This document shows, piece after piece, positions 46,511 through 56,519 of a DNA stretch of 64,000 nt (its first letter is position 1; every line of letters starts with the position of its first letter). Source of the DNA: Colius striatus (Eukaryota > Chordata > Aves > Coliiformes > Coliidae); the NCBI RefSeq assembly GCF_028858725.1, contig NC_084763.1, positions 1-64,000 on the forward strand. Reading direction: 5' to 3'. A program made the position numbers and the translations under genes. The notes under the pieces were generated by a model. The model saw only the letters and a list, made by a program, of their open reading frames with translations. It did not search any database and had not been told where the DNA came from.

Positions 46511-49150
46511 CAAAACTCCACTTTTCATCTGAAAACTCCACCAAAACTGCATTTTTCATCTTAAAACCCCACCAAAACCCCACTTTTCCCCTTAAAACTC
46601 CACAAAAACTCATTTTCCTTTCAGTGGACCACCAAACCCTCTCTTTTTCCCTCAGAACCACAAGACACCCCGCTTTTGCCCCAAATATCCACCAAACCCA
46701 CACCTTACCACTCCAAAGTCCACAAAATCCCACATTTGCCCTTAAAAATACACCAAACCCACACTTTTAATCTAAAAACCCCACCAAAACTCCACTTTTC
46801 CCCTCAAAGCTCCTCCTAATTCCCACTTGTTCCTCAGAAGTCCACAAATCCCCCACTTTTGCCCTCAAAACTCTGCCAAAACCCAGTTTTCCTCTCAAGA
46901 CTACACCACAATCCCACTTTCTCCCCACAACACCATCAAAACCCAATTCTTTCCTCTCAGAATCTCACCAAAACCCCACTTTTGCCCTCAACACTCCACC
47001 AGAACCTGACTTTTCCCCTTAAAACCCCACAAAAACTCATTTTCACCTCAGATCAACACCAAAAACCTACTTTTACTCTCAAAAATTCATCAAATCCCCA
47101 CTTTTTCACTTCAAACTCCACTAAAACCCCTTTTCTTCTCAACACTCCACAAAACCCCCACTTTCGCCCCCAACACTCCACAAAACCCCCACTTTTTCAC
47201 TCCAAACTCCAGTAAAACCCACTGTTCTTCTCAACACTCCACAAAAAACCCCACTTTTCATCTGAAAACTCCACCAAAACTCCACTTTTCCCCTCAGAAC
47301 CCCATCAAAAACCCAATTTCGCCCTCAAAACCCCACCGAACCTCCACTTTTCCACTCCAGACTCCACCAAGCCTGCACTTTTCCCCTCAGAACCCCACCA
47401 ATCTCCACTGTTCCCCCTCAGCAGACCACCAATCCCACTCTTTTCTCCTTAAAACTCTACAAAAAACCCATTTTCCCCTCAGAACCCCACCAAAACCCCA
47501 CTTTTACCCTCGAAAACCTACCAACCACCCACTTTTTCACTCCAAGCTCTACCAAAACCCCACTTTTTCCCTCAACACTCCACCAAAACTCCACTTTTCA
47601 TCTGAAAACTCCACCAAAACTTCATTTATCCCCTCAAAGCTCCTCCAAATTCCCACTTGTTCCTCAGAAGTCCACAAACCCTCCACTTTTGCCCTCAAAA
47701 CTCTGCCAAAACCCATTTTTCCTCTCAGAACCACATCAAAAACTTACTTTTACCCTCAAAAATCCTCCAAATCGCCACTTTTTCACTCACAACTCCACTA
47801 AAACCCCTTTTCTTCTCAACACTCCACAAAACCCACACTTTTCCCCTCAGAGCTCCACTAAAATCGCACTTGTATCTCAGAAATCCACCAAAACCCCACT
47901 TTTCATCTCCAAGCTCCTCCCAATTCCCACTTGTTCCTCAGAAATTCACAAACTCCCCTCTTTTCCTCTTAAAACTCCACTTTTCCCCTCAGAACCCCAT
48001 CAAAAACCCACTTTCGCCCTCAAAACCCCGCCGAACCTCCACTTTTCCACTCCAGACTCCACCAAGCCCGCACTTTTCCCCTCAGCACCCCACCAATCTC
48101 CACTGTTCCCCCTCACCAGACAACCAACCCCACTCTTTTCTCCTTAAAACTCCACCAAAACCCATTTTTCCCCTCAGAACCACACCAAAAACCTACTTTT
48201 ACCCTCAAAAATCCACCAAATCGCCACTTCTTCACTCCAAACTCCACTAAAACCCCTTTTCCCCTCAACACTCCACCAAAACCCCACTTTTTCATTCCAC
48301 ACTCCAGTAAAACCCACTGTTCTTCTCAACACTCCACAAAAAAACCCCACTTTTCATCTGAAAACTCCACCAAAACTCCACTTTTCCCCTCAGAACCCCA
48401 TCAAAAACCCACTTTCACCCTCAAAACCCCACCGAACCTCCACTTTTCTACTCCAGACTCCACCAAGCCCGCACTTTTCCCCTCAGAACCCCACAAATCT
48501 CCACTTTTCCCCCTCAGCACACAACCAACTCCACTCTTTTCTCCTTAAAGCTCTACAAAAACCTTTATTCCCCTCAGAACCCCACAAAAAAACACTTTTC
48601 CCCTCAAAACCCCACCAAACCCCCACTTTTCCCCTCAGAACCCCACCAATCTCCACTGTTCCCCCTCAGCAGACCACCAACCCCACTCTTTTCTCCTTAA
48701 AGCTCTACAAAAACCTTTATTCCCCTCGGAACCCCACAATAAAACACTTTTCCCCTCAAAACTCCACCAAACCCCCACTTTTCCCCTCAAAACTCCAGTA
48801 AAACCCACTGTTGCCCTCAAAACTCTGCCAAAACCCATTTTTCCCCTCAGAACCGCACCAAAAACTTACCTTTACCCTCAAAAATCCTCCAAATCGCCAC
48901 TTGTTCACTCAGAACTCCACTAAAACCCCTTTTCTTCTCAACACTCCACCAAACCCCCACTTTTCCCCTCAGAGCTCCACTCAAATCCCACTTGTATCTC
49001 ACAAGTCCACCAAACCCCGACTTTTCCCCTCAACACTCCACCAAAACCCCACTTTTCCCCTCCAAGCTCCTCCCAATTCCCACTTGTTCCTCAGAAATTC
49101 ACAAAACCCCTCACTTTTCCTCTCAAAACTCCACCTTTCCCCTCACAACG
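46511..49150. repeat. 31-bp C/A-rich minisatellite, block 2
   Basis: Same family as 43.4-45.75 kb, with long near-identical segments shared between the blocks. For example, the stretch beginning CCCACTTGTTCCTCAGAAGT at about 44,240 recurs near 46,823. Block 2 plus the following promoter is therefore a duplicate of block 1 plus promoter copy A, about 3.4 kb away. Confidence 0.93.
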
Positions 49151-49210
49151 CCATTAAAAACCCACTTTGCCCCGCCGCCCCTCCCCATCCCCGCCCCCCG
49201 CAGCGGGCAC

Positions 49211-49294
49211 CTGGCCGGGCTTCCTCCACTGCTCCCGGAGAAAAGCCGCTTCCCAGCTCTTCAGCGGGGCCTTGACCTCCCGCTGCCGCTCCAT
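49211..49294 (-). CDS. RECQL4: RECQL4 exon 1, copy B (beside LRRC14)
   Basis: ATG at 49,294, 28 codons, donor GTGCCC at 49,210. The peptide starts MERQREVKAPLKSWEAAFLR, matching the N-terminus of RECQL4, which lies head-to-head with LRRC14 in mammals. The same arrangement holds here, so this is the better candidate for the genuine exon. The remaining exons (Sld2-like region and RecQ helicase core) should follow at lower coordinates, but only repeats, a CR1 tail and a lectin exon are present down to 42.9 kb. Either the gene is lost or it is missing from the assembly. Confidence 0.82.
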
Positions 49295-49600
49295 GGCGTG
49301 CGGAGCGGGGCCGTTCCCCGGCCCGGGGGGGATCCGAGACCTCCCGGAGCCGCGCAGGGACCGCAGCGTCTGGGGCTCAGATCGAACTTCCCGCTGCCGC
49401 CGCCCTTCAGCCAATAAGAAGGGAGGAAGCGATGACAGACACGGCGGCAGCCAATGGGCGGGCGAGGATGGCAGGCGGCACCTAGTAATGACGCCGGGCC
49501 CGCCTTCCGTGGTGAAACTCTCGCTCTGATTGGCGGAGGGGCGGTGCCGGGGTGCAGTGCCAATGCCTGGAAGCGCGGCCGTGAGGGGCCCGGGCGGGAG
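49295..49600. promoter_or_regulatory. Divergent RECQL4/LRRC14 promoter, copy B
   Basis: Nearly identical to copy A, with the same four CCAAT-type boxes. The non-coding first exon of LRRC14 probably ends at 49,600 (CGGGCGGGAG followed by GTGAGC). Small differences from copy A are a C-run length change and loss of a GGAGCGGGGCGG segment before the donor. Confidence 0.78.
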
Positions 49601-50165
49601 GTGAGCTGAGGGGTCCCCGGGGACTGGGGGGCGTGAGGGTAGCTGAGGGGGACCCCGGAGATTGTGGGGGGTGAGGGCAGCTGAGGGGTCCCCGGGGATT
49701 GGGGGGGGTGAGGGCAGCTGAGGGGAACCCCGGGGATTGGGGGGGGTGAGGGCAGCTGAGGGGGACCCCGGAGATTGGGGGGGGTGAGGGCAGCTGAGGG
49801 GAACCCCGGGGATTGGGGGGGGTGAGGGCAGCTGAGGGGGACCCCGGGGATTGGGGGGCGTGAGGGCATCTGAGAGGTCCCCGGGGACTGGGGGCGTGAG
49901 GGCAGCTGAGGGGTCTCCGGGGACTGGGGGGCGTGAGGGCAGCTGAGGGGACCCCGGGGATTGGGGAGGCGTGAGGGCAGCTGAGGGAGACCCCGGGGAT
50001 TAGGGGGTTGAGGACAGATGAAGGGGATCCCGGGGATTGGGGGGCGTGATGGCAGCTGAAGGGGACCCTGGGGATCGAGGGGGGGTGAGGGCAGCTGAGG
50101 GGGGTCGAGGGGTGTGAGGGCAGCACAGGGGGGCCCAGGGAGGGAAGGGGGGTGTTGGAGATCCT
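49601..50165. repeat. 37-bp G-rich minisatellite, copy B
   Basis: About 14 units of the same repeat as at 46.2 kb, starting directly at the LRRC14 donor. The G-runs of four to eight bases are quadruplex-prone. Confidence 0.9.
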
Positions 50166-50224
50166 CCTGTAGGCTTCCTTTATGGGGTGCTGGGGGTACC
50201 CCTCATTAAGAGGGGTGGGTCATG

Positions 50225-50655
50225 GGTCCTGCCCTGGAGTTCCCTATTGATGGGGAGCTGGGTTAGGAGTGCTATAGGGTGCCCTATTAATGGGGGATAG
50301 GGTTAGGAGTGCTATGGGAGGTCCTATTGAGAGAGGGCTGGGTTAGGGGTACCCTATTGATGAGGTGCAGATCTAGGGGTGCTGTGGGGTGCCCTATTGA
50401 TGGGGGGCTGGATTAGAGGTGCTATAGGATGCCCTATTGATGGGGGCTGGCTTAGGGGTGCTATAGGATGCCCTATTGATGGGGGCTGGCTTAGGGGTGC
50501 TCTAAGATGCCCTATTGATGGGGGCTGGGTTAGGGGTGCTATAGGATGCCCTATTGATGGGGGCTGGCTTAGGGGTGCTATAGGATGCCCTATAGATAGA
50601 GGGCTGGGTTAGGGGTGCTCTAAGATGCCCTATTGATGGGGGCTGGCTTAGGGGT
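50225..50655. repeat. 39-bp minisatellite in the place of LRRC14's 5' half
   Basis: About ten units pair GCTATAGGATGCCCTATTGA with TGGGGGCTGGCTTAGGGGT; regular copies are 39 bp apart (for example 50,421 and 50,460). The last unit runs into coding sequence through a small duplication of TATTGCTRCGCGCC at about 50,660. Confidence 0.9.
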
Positions 50656-50657
50656 GC

Positions 50658-51050
50658 CCTATTGCTACGCGCCTATTGCTGCGCGCCGCCCTCCGCTCAC
50701 CCTGCACCCCCCTGCGCCTGCTCTGCTGCGACTTCCACGCCGAGGAGCTCTCCGTCTCCACCGTCGTCTCCCTGCTGGACTCCCTGGAGCCTGCTGCCGT
50801 CCGCAGAGTTGTTTTACGCTTCAACAACCTGGGGCTGGCGGGGCTGTGCGCAGTGCTGCCTCACCTCGGCCGCTTCCCCGCGCTGCGCAGCCTCAAGCTG
50901 CCCTACAGCAACGTGGACGTGCGCCGCACGGCCCCCGGGCACGGACGCCGGCATCCGCTGCTTGGCCGCTCACCTCCGGGCCCTGCCTGCCCTCAAGGAA
51001 CTCGATTTGTACTCCTCCAGGCTTTCTGGGAGACTCAGGCAGCTCCTGGG
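50658..51050 (+). pseudogene. LRRC14: LRRC14 middle exon (5' truncated, frame-broken)
   Basis: Encodes LLRAALRSPCTPLRLLCCDF, then FNNLGLAGLCAVLPHLGRFP, and after a one-base shift LKELDLYSSRLSGRLRQLLG up to donor GTAAGC. This follows the leucine-rich core of LRRC14, an LRR protein related to the PRAME family (in mammals reported to act in NF-kB control). The frame breaks within CCCCCGGG at 50,932-50,939. The N-terminal half (about 200 residues) is absent; repeats abut the coding sequence with no clear acceptor. A real exon with an assembly indel, or a decayed copy, are both possible. Confidence 0.8.
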
Positions 51051-51059
51051 GTAAGCTGC

Positions 51060-51800
51060 CCGCTGGGGGAGGGACCCCAAAACCTTCACACGCTGCAGCG
51101 GGAGGGAATGTGTGTGTGTGTGGGGGGGGTGGCATTGGGGCATCACCCACACCCTGTGGGGGCAGATTTAAGAGGGGATGGAGTCCCACAGTAGCTCTGC
51201 ACTATCTCAGGGGGTGGTCTCAGGGGGTTTTGGGGAGAGGGTTTGGAAGGTTTGGCATTTGCCCTGTGAGCAAAGATTTAAGAGGGGATGGAGTCCCACA
51301 GCAGCTCTGCCTCGGCTCAGGGGGCTGGTCTCAGGGGGTTTTGGGGGGAAGGTTTGGCATTTGCCCCGTGGGCAAAGATTTAAGAGGAGATGGGAGTCCC
51401 ACAGCAGCTGTGCCTCACCTCAGGGGGCTGGTCTCAGGGGGTTTTGGGGGGGCTCAGGGTGTTTTGGGGGGAAGGTTTGGAAGGTTTGGCATTTGCCCCT
51501 TGGGCAAAGATTTAAGAGGGGATGGAGTCCCACAGCAGCTCTGCCTCGGCTCAGGGGAGGCATAAAAGAGGGGTTTGGGGTGCCTGAAGATGTTTTGGGC
51601 AGCCTCAGGGTGTTTTGGGGTTGGGGTTTGGCATTGGGGAACTGTCTACACCCTGTGGGCAAAGATTTAAGAGGGGATGGAGTCCCACAGCAGCTCTGCC
51701 TTGGCTCAGGGGGTTTTAGGGGAGTTGCCCAGTTTGGCACTGTGCAACTGTCTACACTTATGAGGAGATGGAGTCCCAGAGCAGCTCTGCCTCAGCTCAG
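51060..51800. repeat. About 108-bp intronic tandem repeat in LRRC14
   Basis: Five units share AAGAGGGGATGGAGTCCCAC, a CTCAGGGGGCTGGTCTCAGG core and TTTGGCATTTGCCCYGTGGG. They start near 51,170, 51,281, 51,390, 51,517 and 51,670, with length differences from internal loss. Confidence 0.88.
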
Positions 51801-52008
51801 GGGTCTGGTCACAGGAGGTTTGGGGATACCTCACGGGGGTTGGGGGAGACTTTGAGGGAGCTGAGGGATTTTGGGGGATCCTGGGGGTGGAATTTGGGCA
51901 GCCTCAGGGTTTTAGGGGTCTGTGGCTGGTTTGGGGAGAGCCTCGTGGTGGTTTGGGGGTGCTTTGGGGGTTCCCCACTCACTCTGCCACCCCACCCTGT
52001 CCTCCCAG

Positions 52009-52535
52009 CGAGCTGCAGACTCCCCTGGAGAGTCTGGCGCTGGCCTTCTGCTGCCTGCTCCCCTCTGACCTCATCTTCCTGTCCTCGAGCCTCCACGCGC
52101 CCTCCCTGCTCCAACTGGACCTGAGCGGCCACAACCTCACGTCCCCCAGCCTCCTGCAACCCTTGCGGACGCTGCTGGAAGCCGCTTCGTGCTCGCTGCT
52201 GCAGCTGGAGCTGCTGGAGTGTCAGCTGGGGGACGCGGAGCTGGAGCTGCTGCTGCCGGCGCTGCGCCGCTGCCGCCGCCTGCGCTGCCTCGGTCTCCTC
52301 GGCACCCCCCTGAGCGCGGCGGCGCTGGGCGGCCTGGCCTGGCGCGGCCCTGCCCGACCTGCGCCTCGTGGGCTACTCGCAGCCGCCGCGGGGCTCCGGC
52401 CACCACACCCCCACGCAGGGGGAGGAGGGTTTCCCGGCGGAGCTGTGCCGGCTGCTGGCGAGCGCGGGTAGAGCAGTCGCCGTGTGGGCGACCAGCCTCC
52501 AGCGCTACGGAGCCATCGACTACTTCAGCTTGTAG
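52009..52535 (+). pseudogene. LRRC14: LRRC14 last exon (frame-broken)
   Basis: After acceptor CTCCCAG the exon completes a Gly codon and encodes ELQTPLESLALAFCCLLPSD, LLQLDLSGHNLTSPSLL, LLQLELLECQLGDAELELLL and LRCLGLLGTPLSAAAL, a clear run of leucine-rich repeats. A one-base shift at about 52,338-52,350 (GGCGCGGCCC) moves the frame; in the new frame the end reads WATSLQRYGAIDYFSL then TAG, matching the conserved LRRC14 C-terminus. Conservation on both sides of the break favours a recent indel or sequence error over old decay. Confidence 0.82.
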
Positions 52536-52612
52536 CATCCCCCCCCCAGGGAAGCTTCACCTCGGGGCGCTGTGCCGGGCTCTGGGCTGTGCCACTCGGT
52601 TATGGTGAGTTC

Positions 52613-52618
52613 ATTAAA
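52613..52618 (+). terminator. Polyadenylation signal ATTAAA for LRRC14
   Basis: ATTAAA lies 78 bases past the LRRC14 stop codon in TTCATTAAAGCC, the right place for a short 3' UTR. Confidence 0.55.
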
Positions 52619-52769
52619 GCCAACCCCACCTTGCCTGATTAACCCAAGTCCTCCTGGGATGCTTGGCAGGAGGAAGTGGCAGAGCTCAGCGGAGGGGATG
52701 GAGCTCTTCTGCTTTTAATGGACCAAGGAGAGAGCTGGCTGCTGTTCTGGCACACAGGGCACTGACCAG

Positions 52770-53062
52770 AGAATCATTACAGATGGAAAAGCCCTTTGAG
52801 CTGCTGGAGTCCAACCCTGACCCCACAGTGCCACAGGCACCACTGAGCCATGGCCCTCAAGCACCTCAGCCCCACGGCTCTGGGACCCCTCCAGGGCTGG
52901 GCACTCCCCCAGCTCCCTGGGCAGCCTGGCACAGGGGCTGACACCCCTCTCAGGGAAACAGTTCTGCCTCAGCTCCAGCCTCAACCTCCCCTGGGGCACC
53001 CTGAGCCCCTTTCCTCTTGGCCTGTAGCTTTTAACTTGGGAGCAGAGACCGACCCTCTCAGC
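52770..53062 (-). mobile_element. CR1-like LINE 3' fragment
   Basis: GAGAATCATTACAGATGGAA, then CTGGAGTCCAACCCTGACCC and GGCACTCCCCCAGCTCCCTG: the reverse complement of a CR1 3' region and close kin of the element at 43.07 kb. Confidence 0.85.
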
Positions 53063-53175
53063 CACAGCCAGGGAGTCAGAGTGATCAGATCTCCTCTGAG
53101 CCTCGTTCTCTGCAGACTGAACCTTTGCCTCAGGTACCCTCATTTAGCCCAGAGCTTCCCAGTGCATCTTCTCCT

Positions 53176-53385
53176 CTCCCTGCAGCCCCTCAGTGTCCCT
53201 GTGGCAGTGAGTGAGGGGGCCCAGCACTGAGCACAGCCCTAGAGCTGCAGCCCCTCAGTGTCCCTGTGGCAGTGAGTAAGGGGCCAGCACTGAGCACAGC
53301 CCTGGAGCTGCAGCCCCTCAGTGTCCCTGTGGCAGTGAGTAAGGGGTCCAGCACTGAGCACAGCCCTGGAGCTGCAGCCTCCCCA
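53176..53385. repeat. 64-bp tandem repeat, about 3 copies
   Basis: CAGTGTCCCTGTGGCAGTGA recurs at 53,191, 53,256 and 53,319, followed by GCACTGAGCACAGCCCT. No coding role is seen. Confidence 0.85.
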
Positions 53386-53539
53386 GGGCCCAGCACAGGG
53401 GACAATCCCTGCCCTGGGGCTGCTGCCACCCCACTGCTCAGCCCAGCCAGGCTGCCACTGGCCTTCTTGCCCCCTTGGGCACGCTGCTGGCTCCTTGCCC
53501 TCGGGCAACCTCAGCCCATGGCCACATCCCTCTGAAGAA

Positions 53540-53750
53540 CCTCCCTTCCCTCTACACACCAGCCAACATCACCACAGTGGCACCCACAGTGTGGCAGCAA
53601 CACTGTCACCGTGGCAGCACCCGTGGGGACACCCACACTGTGGCAGTAGCACCGTGTCACCCACCACAGCTGCACCAACCTCACCATAGCAGCACCAACC
53701 TCTCCACAGCTGCACCCACACCGCTGCAGTGGCACCCATCACCTCTAGGC
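53540..53750. repeat. CACC/ACAGTGGCA-rich degenerate repeat
   Basis: Loose repeats of ACCACAGCTGCACC and ACAGTGGCAGCA between LRRC14 and C8orf82. There is no clear period and no gene. Confidence 0.5.
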
Positions 53751-53771
53751 TCATTTCAATTGCCAAAGACC

Positions 53772-53777
53772 TTTAAT
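53772..53777 (-). terminator. Polyadenylation signal ATTAAA for C8orf82
   Basis: TTTAAT on the plus strand reads ATTAAA on the minus strand, past the likely stop region of C8orf82. It suggests the true stop lies above this point, probably the TGA at 53,941, and not at 53,751 where one frame ends. Confidence 0.45.
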
Positions 53778-53940
53778 ATCACAGTGGGGGGGACCCACAC
53801 ACAACACCCACATCCCTGGCACCAGCAACGCCGACCTCACCACAGCATCAGCCACACGGTGTGGCTGAGCACCAGCTCTGCCTCCTCCTCCTCCTCCTCG
53901 CCCGGGACCATGCAATGCCCCTTCCCACCCCCTCCAAGCC

Positions 53941-54434
53941 TCACTCCCGCCCCGCGGCCCCGCCGCTCTCCGCCTCCCCCGCCCCTTCAGCTCCACCAGC
54001 TCCCCCGTGAGCCGATACCTCTTCCCCTCCCACCAAAAGTGAGTCGGGGGCTGCTCCGGCCCCTGCTCGTACTCCAAGCGGGACCCCCACTCCAGAGCCA
54101 GCGCCGAGCGCACCGGCCCCGCGCCCCCCGCCCGGCCCGGCGCCGGGTGGTACAAGCGCCCGTTCTCCGGCAGCATCACCAGCGCCTCGGGCCGGAACGG
54201 CACGGCCAGCCGCTCCCCGCCGCCGCAGAACGACAGCACGGCGCGGCGGGAGCAGGAGGAGGCTGAGGAGGAGGCGTCCGGGGGCAGGAGGCGGGTGAAG
54301 ACGATGGGGTCTGTGCTCGCAGCGCAGGAGGTTGCGCTCCGCGCCGCAGCGGGACACGAACGGGAATTCGCGCTCGTAGCGGCCGCTGCGGTTCCGCTCC
54401 AGCCGCGTGAAGAAGAACGTGAGGAAGGTCACGT
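53941..54434 (-). pseudogene. C8orf82: C8orf82 (UPF0598) C-terminal exon region, frame-broken
   Basis: After acceptor CCGGCAG at 54,435 the minus strand encodes DVTFLTFFFTRLERNRSGRY and EREFPFVSRCGAERNLLRCE, then in a second frame LSFCGGGERLAVPFRPEAL and ENGRLYHPAPGRAGGAGPVR. These are signature segments of the UPF0598 family (human C8orf82), small predicted mitochondrial proteins of unknown role. The frame changes at a run of four G at 54,306-54,309. Near 53,982-53,985 a one-base C-run change could return it to the first frame and end at TGA 53,941; otherwise the second frame runs on to 53,751 past an ATTAAA. Both changes lie in homopolymers, so sequence error is likely. Confidence 0.8.
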
Positions 54435-55515
54435 CTGCCGGGATGGACCCTCATTAGCCCGCGCCTCTCCTTAATTAACAGCCCCCCCTTTTAATTAAGC
54501 CGCATCGCCGCTCGTGGTTAGCCCGCTGGGAACGGCCGCTGCGGGGCTGCGAAGGGAGGTGAGGAAGAAGAGGAGGAGGAAGGCAACGTCTGCTGGGGTA
54601 AACCATCATTAACCCCTTCCCACAATTAACCTCCAGCGCTCCTAATTAACCTAACCCTCCTAATTAACCTCCAGCCCCCCCTAACTAACCCTCAGTCCCC
54701 CCATGATTAACCCACTTGGAACTGCTGCAGTGCTGCTAAGGGAGGGTGAGGAAGAAGAAGATGAGGAAGGCAACGTCTGCTGGGATAAACCATCATTAAC
54801 CCCTTCCCACAATTAACTCTGTGTGCTCCTAATTAACCTCCAACCCTCCTAATTAACCTCCAGCCCCCCTAACTAACCCCCAGTGTCCCCATGATTAACC
54901 CACTTGGAACAACTGCGGTTCTAAGGGAGGGTGAGGAAGAAGAAAATGAGGAGGAGGAAGGCAACGTCTGCTGGGATAAACCATCATTAACCCCTTCCCT
55001 GAATTAACTCCCTGTGCTCCTAATTAACCTCCAATCCCCCTAATTAACCTCCAACGCCCCTAACTAACCCCCAGTCCCCCCATGGTTAACCCCCTCAAAA
55101 CAACCACTGCGATTCTAAGGGAGGGTGAGGAAGAAGAAGATGAGAAAGGCAACGTCTGCTGGGATAACCCCTTCCCACAATTAACCCCCAGTGCTCTTAA
55201 TTAACCCCAACCCTCCTAATTAACCTCCAACCCTCAGTCCTCTCATGATTAAAGCTGCTCAGAACAACCACTGCTAAGGGAGTGAGGAAGAGGAAGGTGA
55301 TACCTGCCAGGATGGACCCTAAGTAACCCCACTAATTAACCCCTAAACCTCCTAATTAACTCCCACCCTCCTAATTAACCCCCAACTCTCCATAATTAAC
55401 CCCAACCCTCCTAACTAACCCCCAATTCTCCATAATGAACCCTCCCATAGAGGCTGCCGGGGTTCAGCTCCAGGTGAGTGAGGAAGGCAACGTTAATTAA
55501 CCTCACACCCTCGTT
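54435..55515. repeat. C8orf82 exon-edge-derived tandem array (about 160-190 bp units)
   Basis: About six imperfect units each carry a copy of the 5' edge of the C8orf82 exon plus its acceptor region: GGTGAGGAAGAAGA-, AGGAAGGCAACGTCTGCTGG (compare AGGAAGGTCACGTCTGCCGG at the real junction), then CATCATTAACCCC and runs of CTAATTAACC. The exon-edge block recurs near 54,560, 54,745, 54,930, 55,125, 55,285 and 55,470. The intron between the two C8orf82 exons therefore expanded from its own splice junction. Confidence 0.85.
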
Positions 55516-55845
55516 AATTAACCCTCCCCTAATTAACACCGGAGAAAGGGGGTTGTTCCTTAATGGGAAAGCGATTTGAAGGGGCTGAGGGAGGTTTGGG
55601 GGAGGAGGAGGGTGAGTAGGGATCAGTGTTACCAAGTGCCTGGGAGCAATTAAGGGCAGGAAGTGGTTAATTAAGGCGGTGATTAATATGCAAATTAGGT
55701 TGAGAGGAGGATGTTTTGGCACCTACAAAGGCGATGAAGGGGATGAGAGTATCTTCTCCCCACCTCACAGCCCCCCCAATACAGATGAGACCCCCAAATA
55801 ACGATGAGTCTCTAATTAAAGACCCTAATTAAGGCTAAAACGCTA
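55516..55845. other. C8orf82 intron, no feature recognised
   Basis: Mixed sequence with TTAATTAA words left over from the neighbouring array and no gene-like structure. Confidence 0.5.
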
Positions 55846-55849
55846 CTGA

Positions 55850-56410
55850 ATGGTGATGGGGAGGAGGGATTTTGGGGTGATTTGGTTTTTTGGAGGGGTT
55901 CTGAGGAGATTTGGGGGGGTTGGGAGGATTTTGATTGTTTTTGGAGAGAGTTGGAGGGGATTTGGGGTTTTTTTGGGGGGGATTTGGGGGCTTTTGGGAT
56001 TTTTGGGGGATTTTTTTGGGGGGGACTGGAGAGGATTTGGGGGTTTCTGGGGGGCTTTTGTGTTTTTTGGGTGGATATTTTGGGGGCTTTGGGTGGATTT
56101 CGACATTTTTGGGGGGCTTGGAGAGAATTTGGAGGCTTTTTGGGGGGGATTTGGTAGGTTTTGGGATGCTCTGGGGGGATTTGAGGGGGATTGTTGGGAT
56201 TTGGGGGCTTTTGAGGTCGGGGGGAGTTGGGGTTTGGTTTTTTGGGGGGATTTGGGAGGCTTATTTGTGGGGGTTTTAGGGTGGGATTTGGGTCTTTGGA
56301 AGGGGTCAGAGAGGATCTGGGGGATAATTTTGGGGGGATTTTGGTTTTTGGGGGCATTTTGAGGGGTCATTTTTGAGGGGGAGGATTTGGGGGGGTTTTG
56401 GGGGGATCCC
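55850..56410. repeat. G/T-rich intronic repeat of C8orf82
   Basis: Irregular units such as GGGGGATTTGGGGGCTTTTG, G-rich on the plus strand (C-rich on the coding strand), just downstream of the C8orf82 49-nt exon. Long Gly/Trp/Phe frames are artefacts. Confidence 0.85.
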
Positions 56411-56415
56411 AGTAC

Positions 56416-56464
56416 CTTTGAAGCAAGTGATGAAGTTCTTCACTTTGGTGTCATCGAGGAAAAG
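56416..56464 (-). CDS. C8orf82: C8orf82 internal exon (49 nt)
   Basis: Between acceptor TTTTTTCTGCAG and donor GTACTG, the minus strand encodes LFLDDTKVKNFITCFK and one base of the next codon. The next exon at 54,434 supplies the rest of that codon (Asp), rebuilding the UPF0598 segment LFLDD-K-KNFITCFKD. Phase and order agree. The first exon (an EYFYYVDHQG-type segment) should lie at higher coordinates, but none was found up to 58.1 kb. Confidence 0.85.
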
Positions 56465-56519
56465 CTGCAGAAAAAAAGGGGAAAAGCCTCAAAATCCCAA
56501 AGCAGGTGCAAGGGCCAAA

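Noticed and set aside
43698-48250. Ser/Pro/Lys-rich open frames up to 282 codons
   Set aside because: Repeat-derived from the 31-bp satellite, with no domains and multiple overlapping frames.
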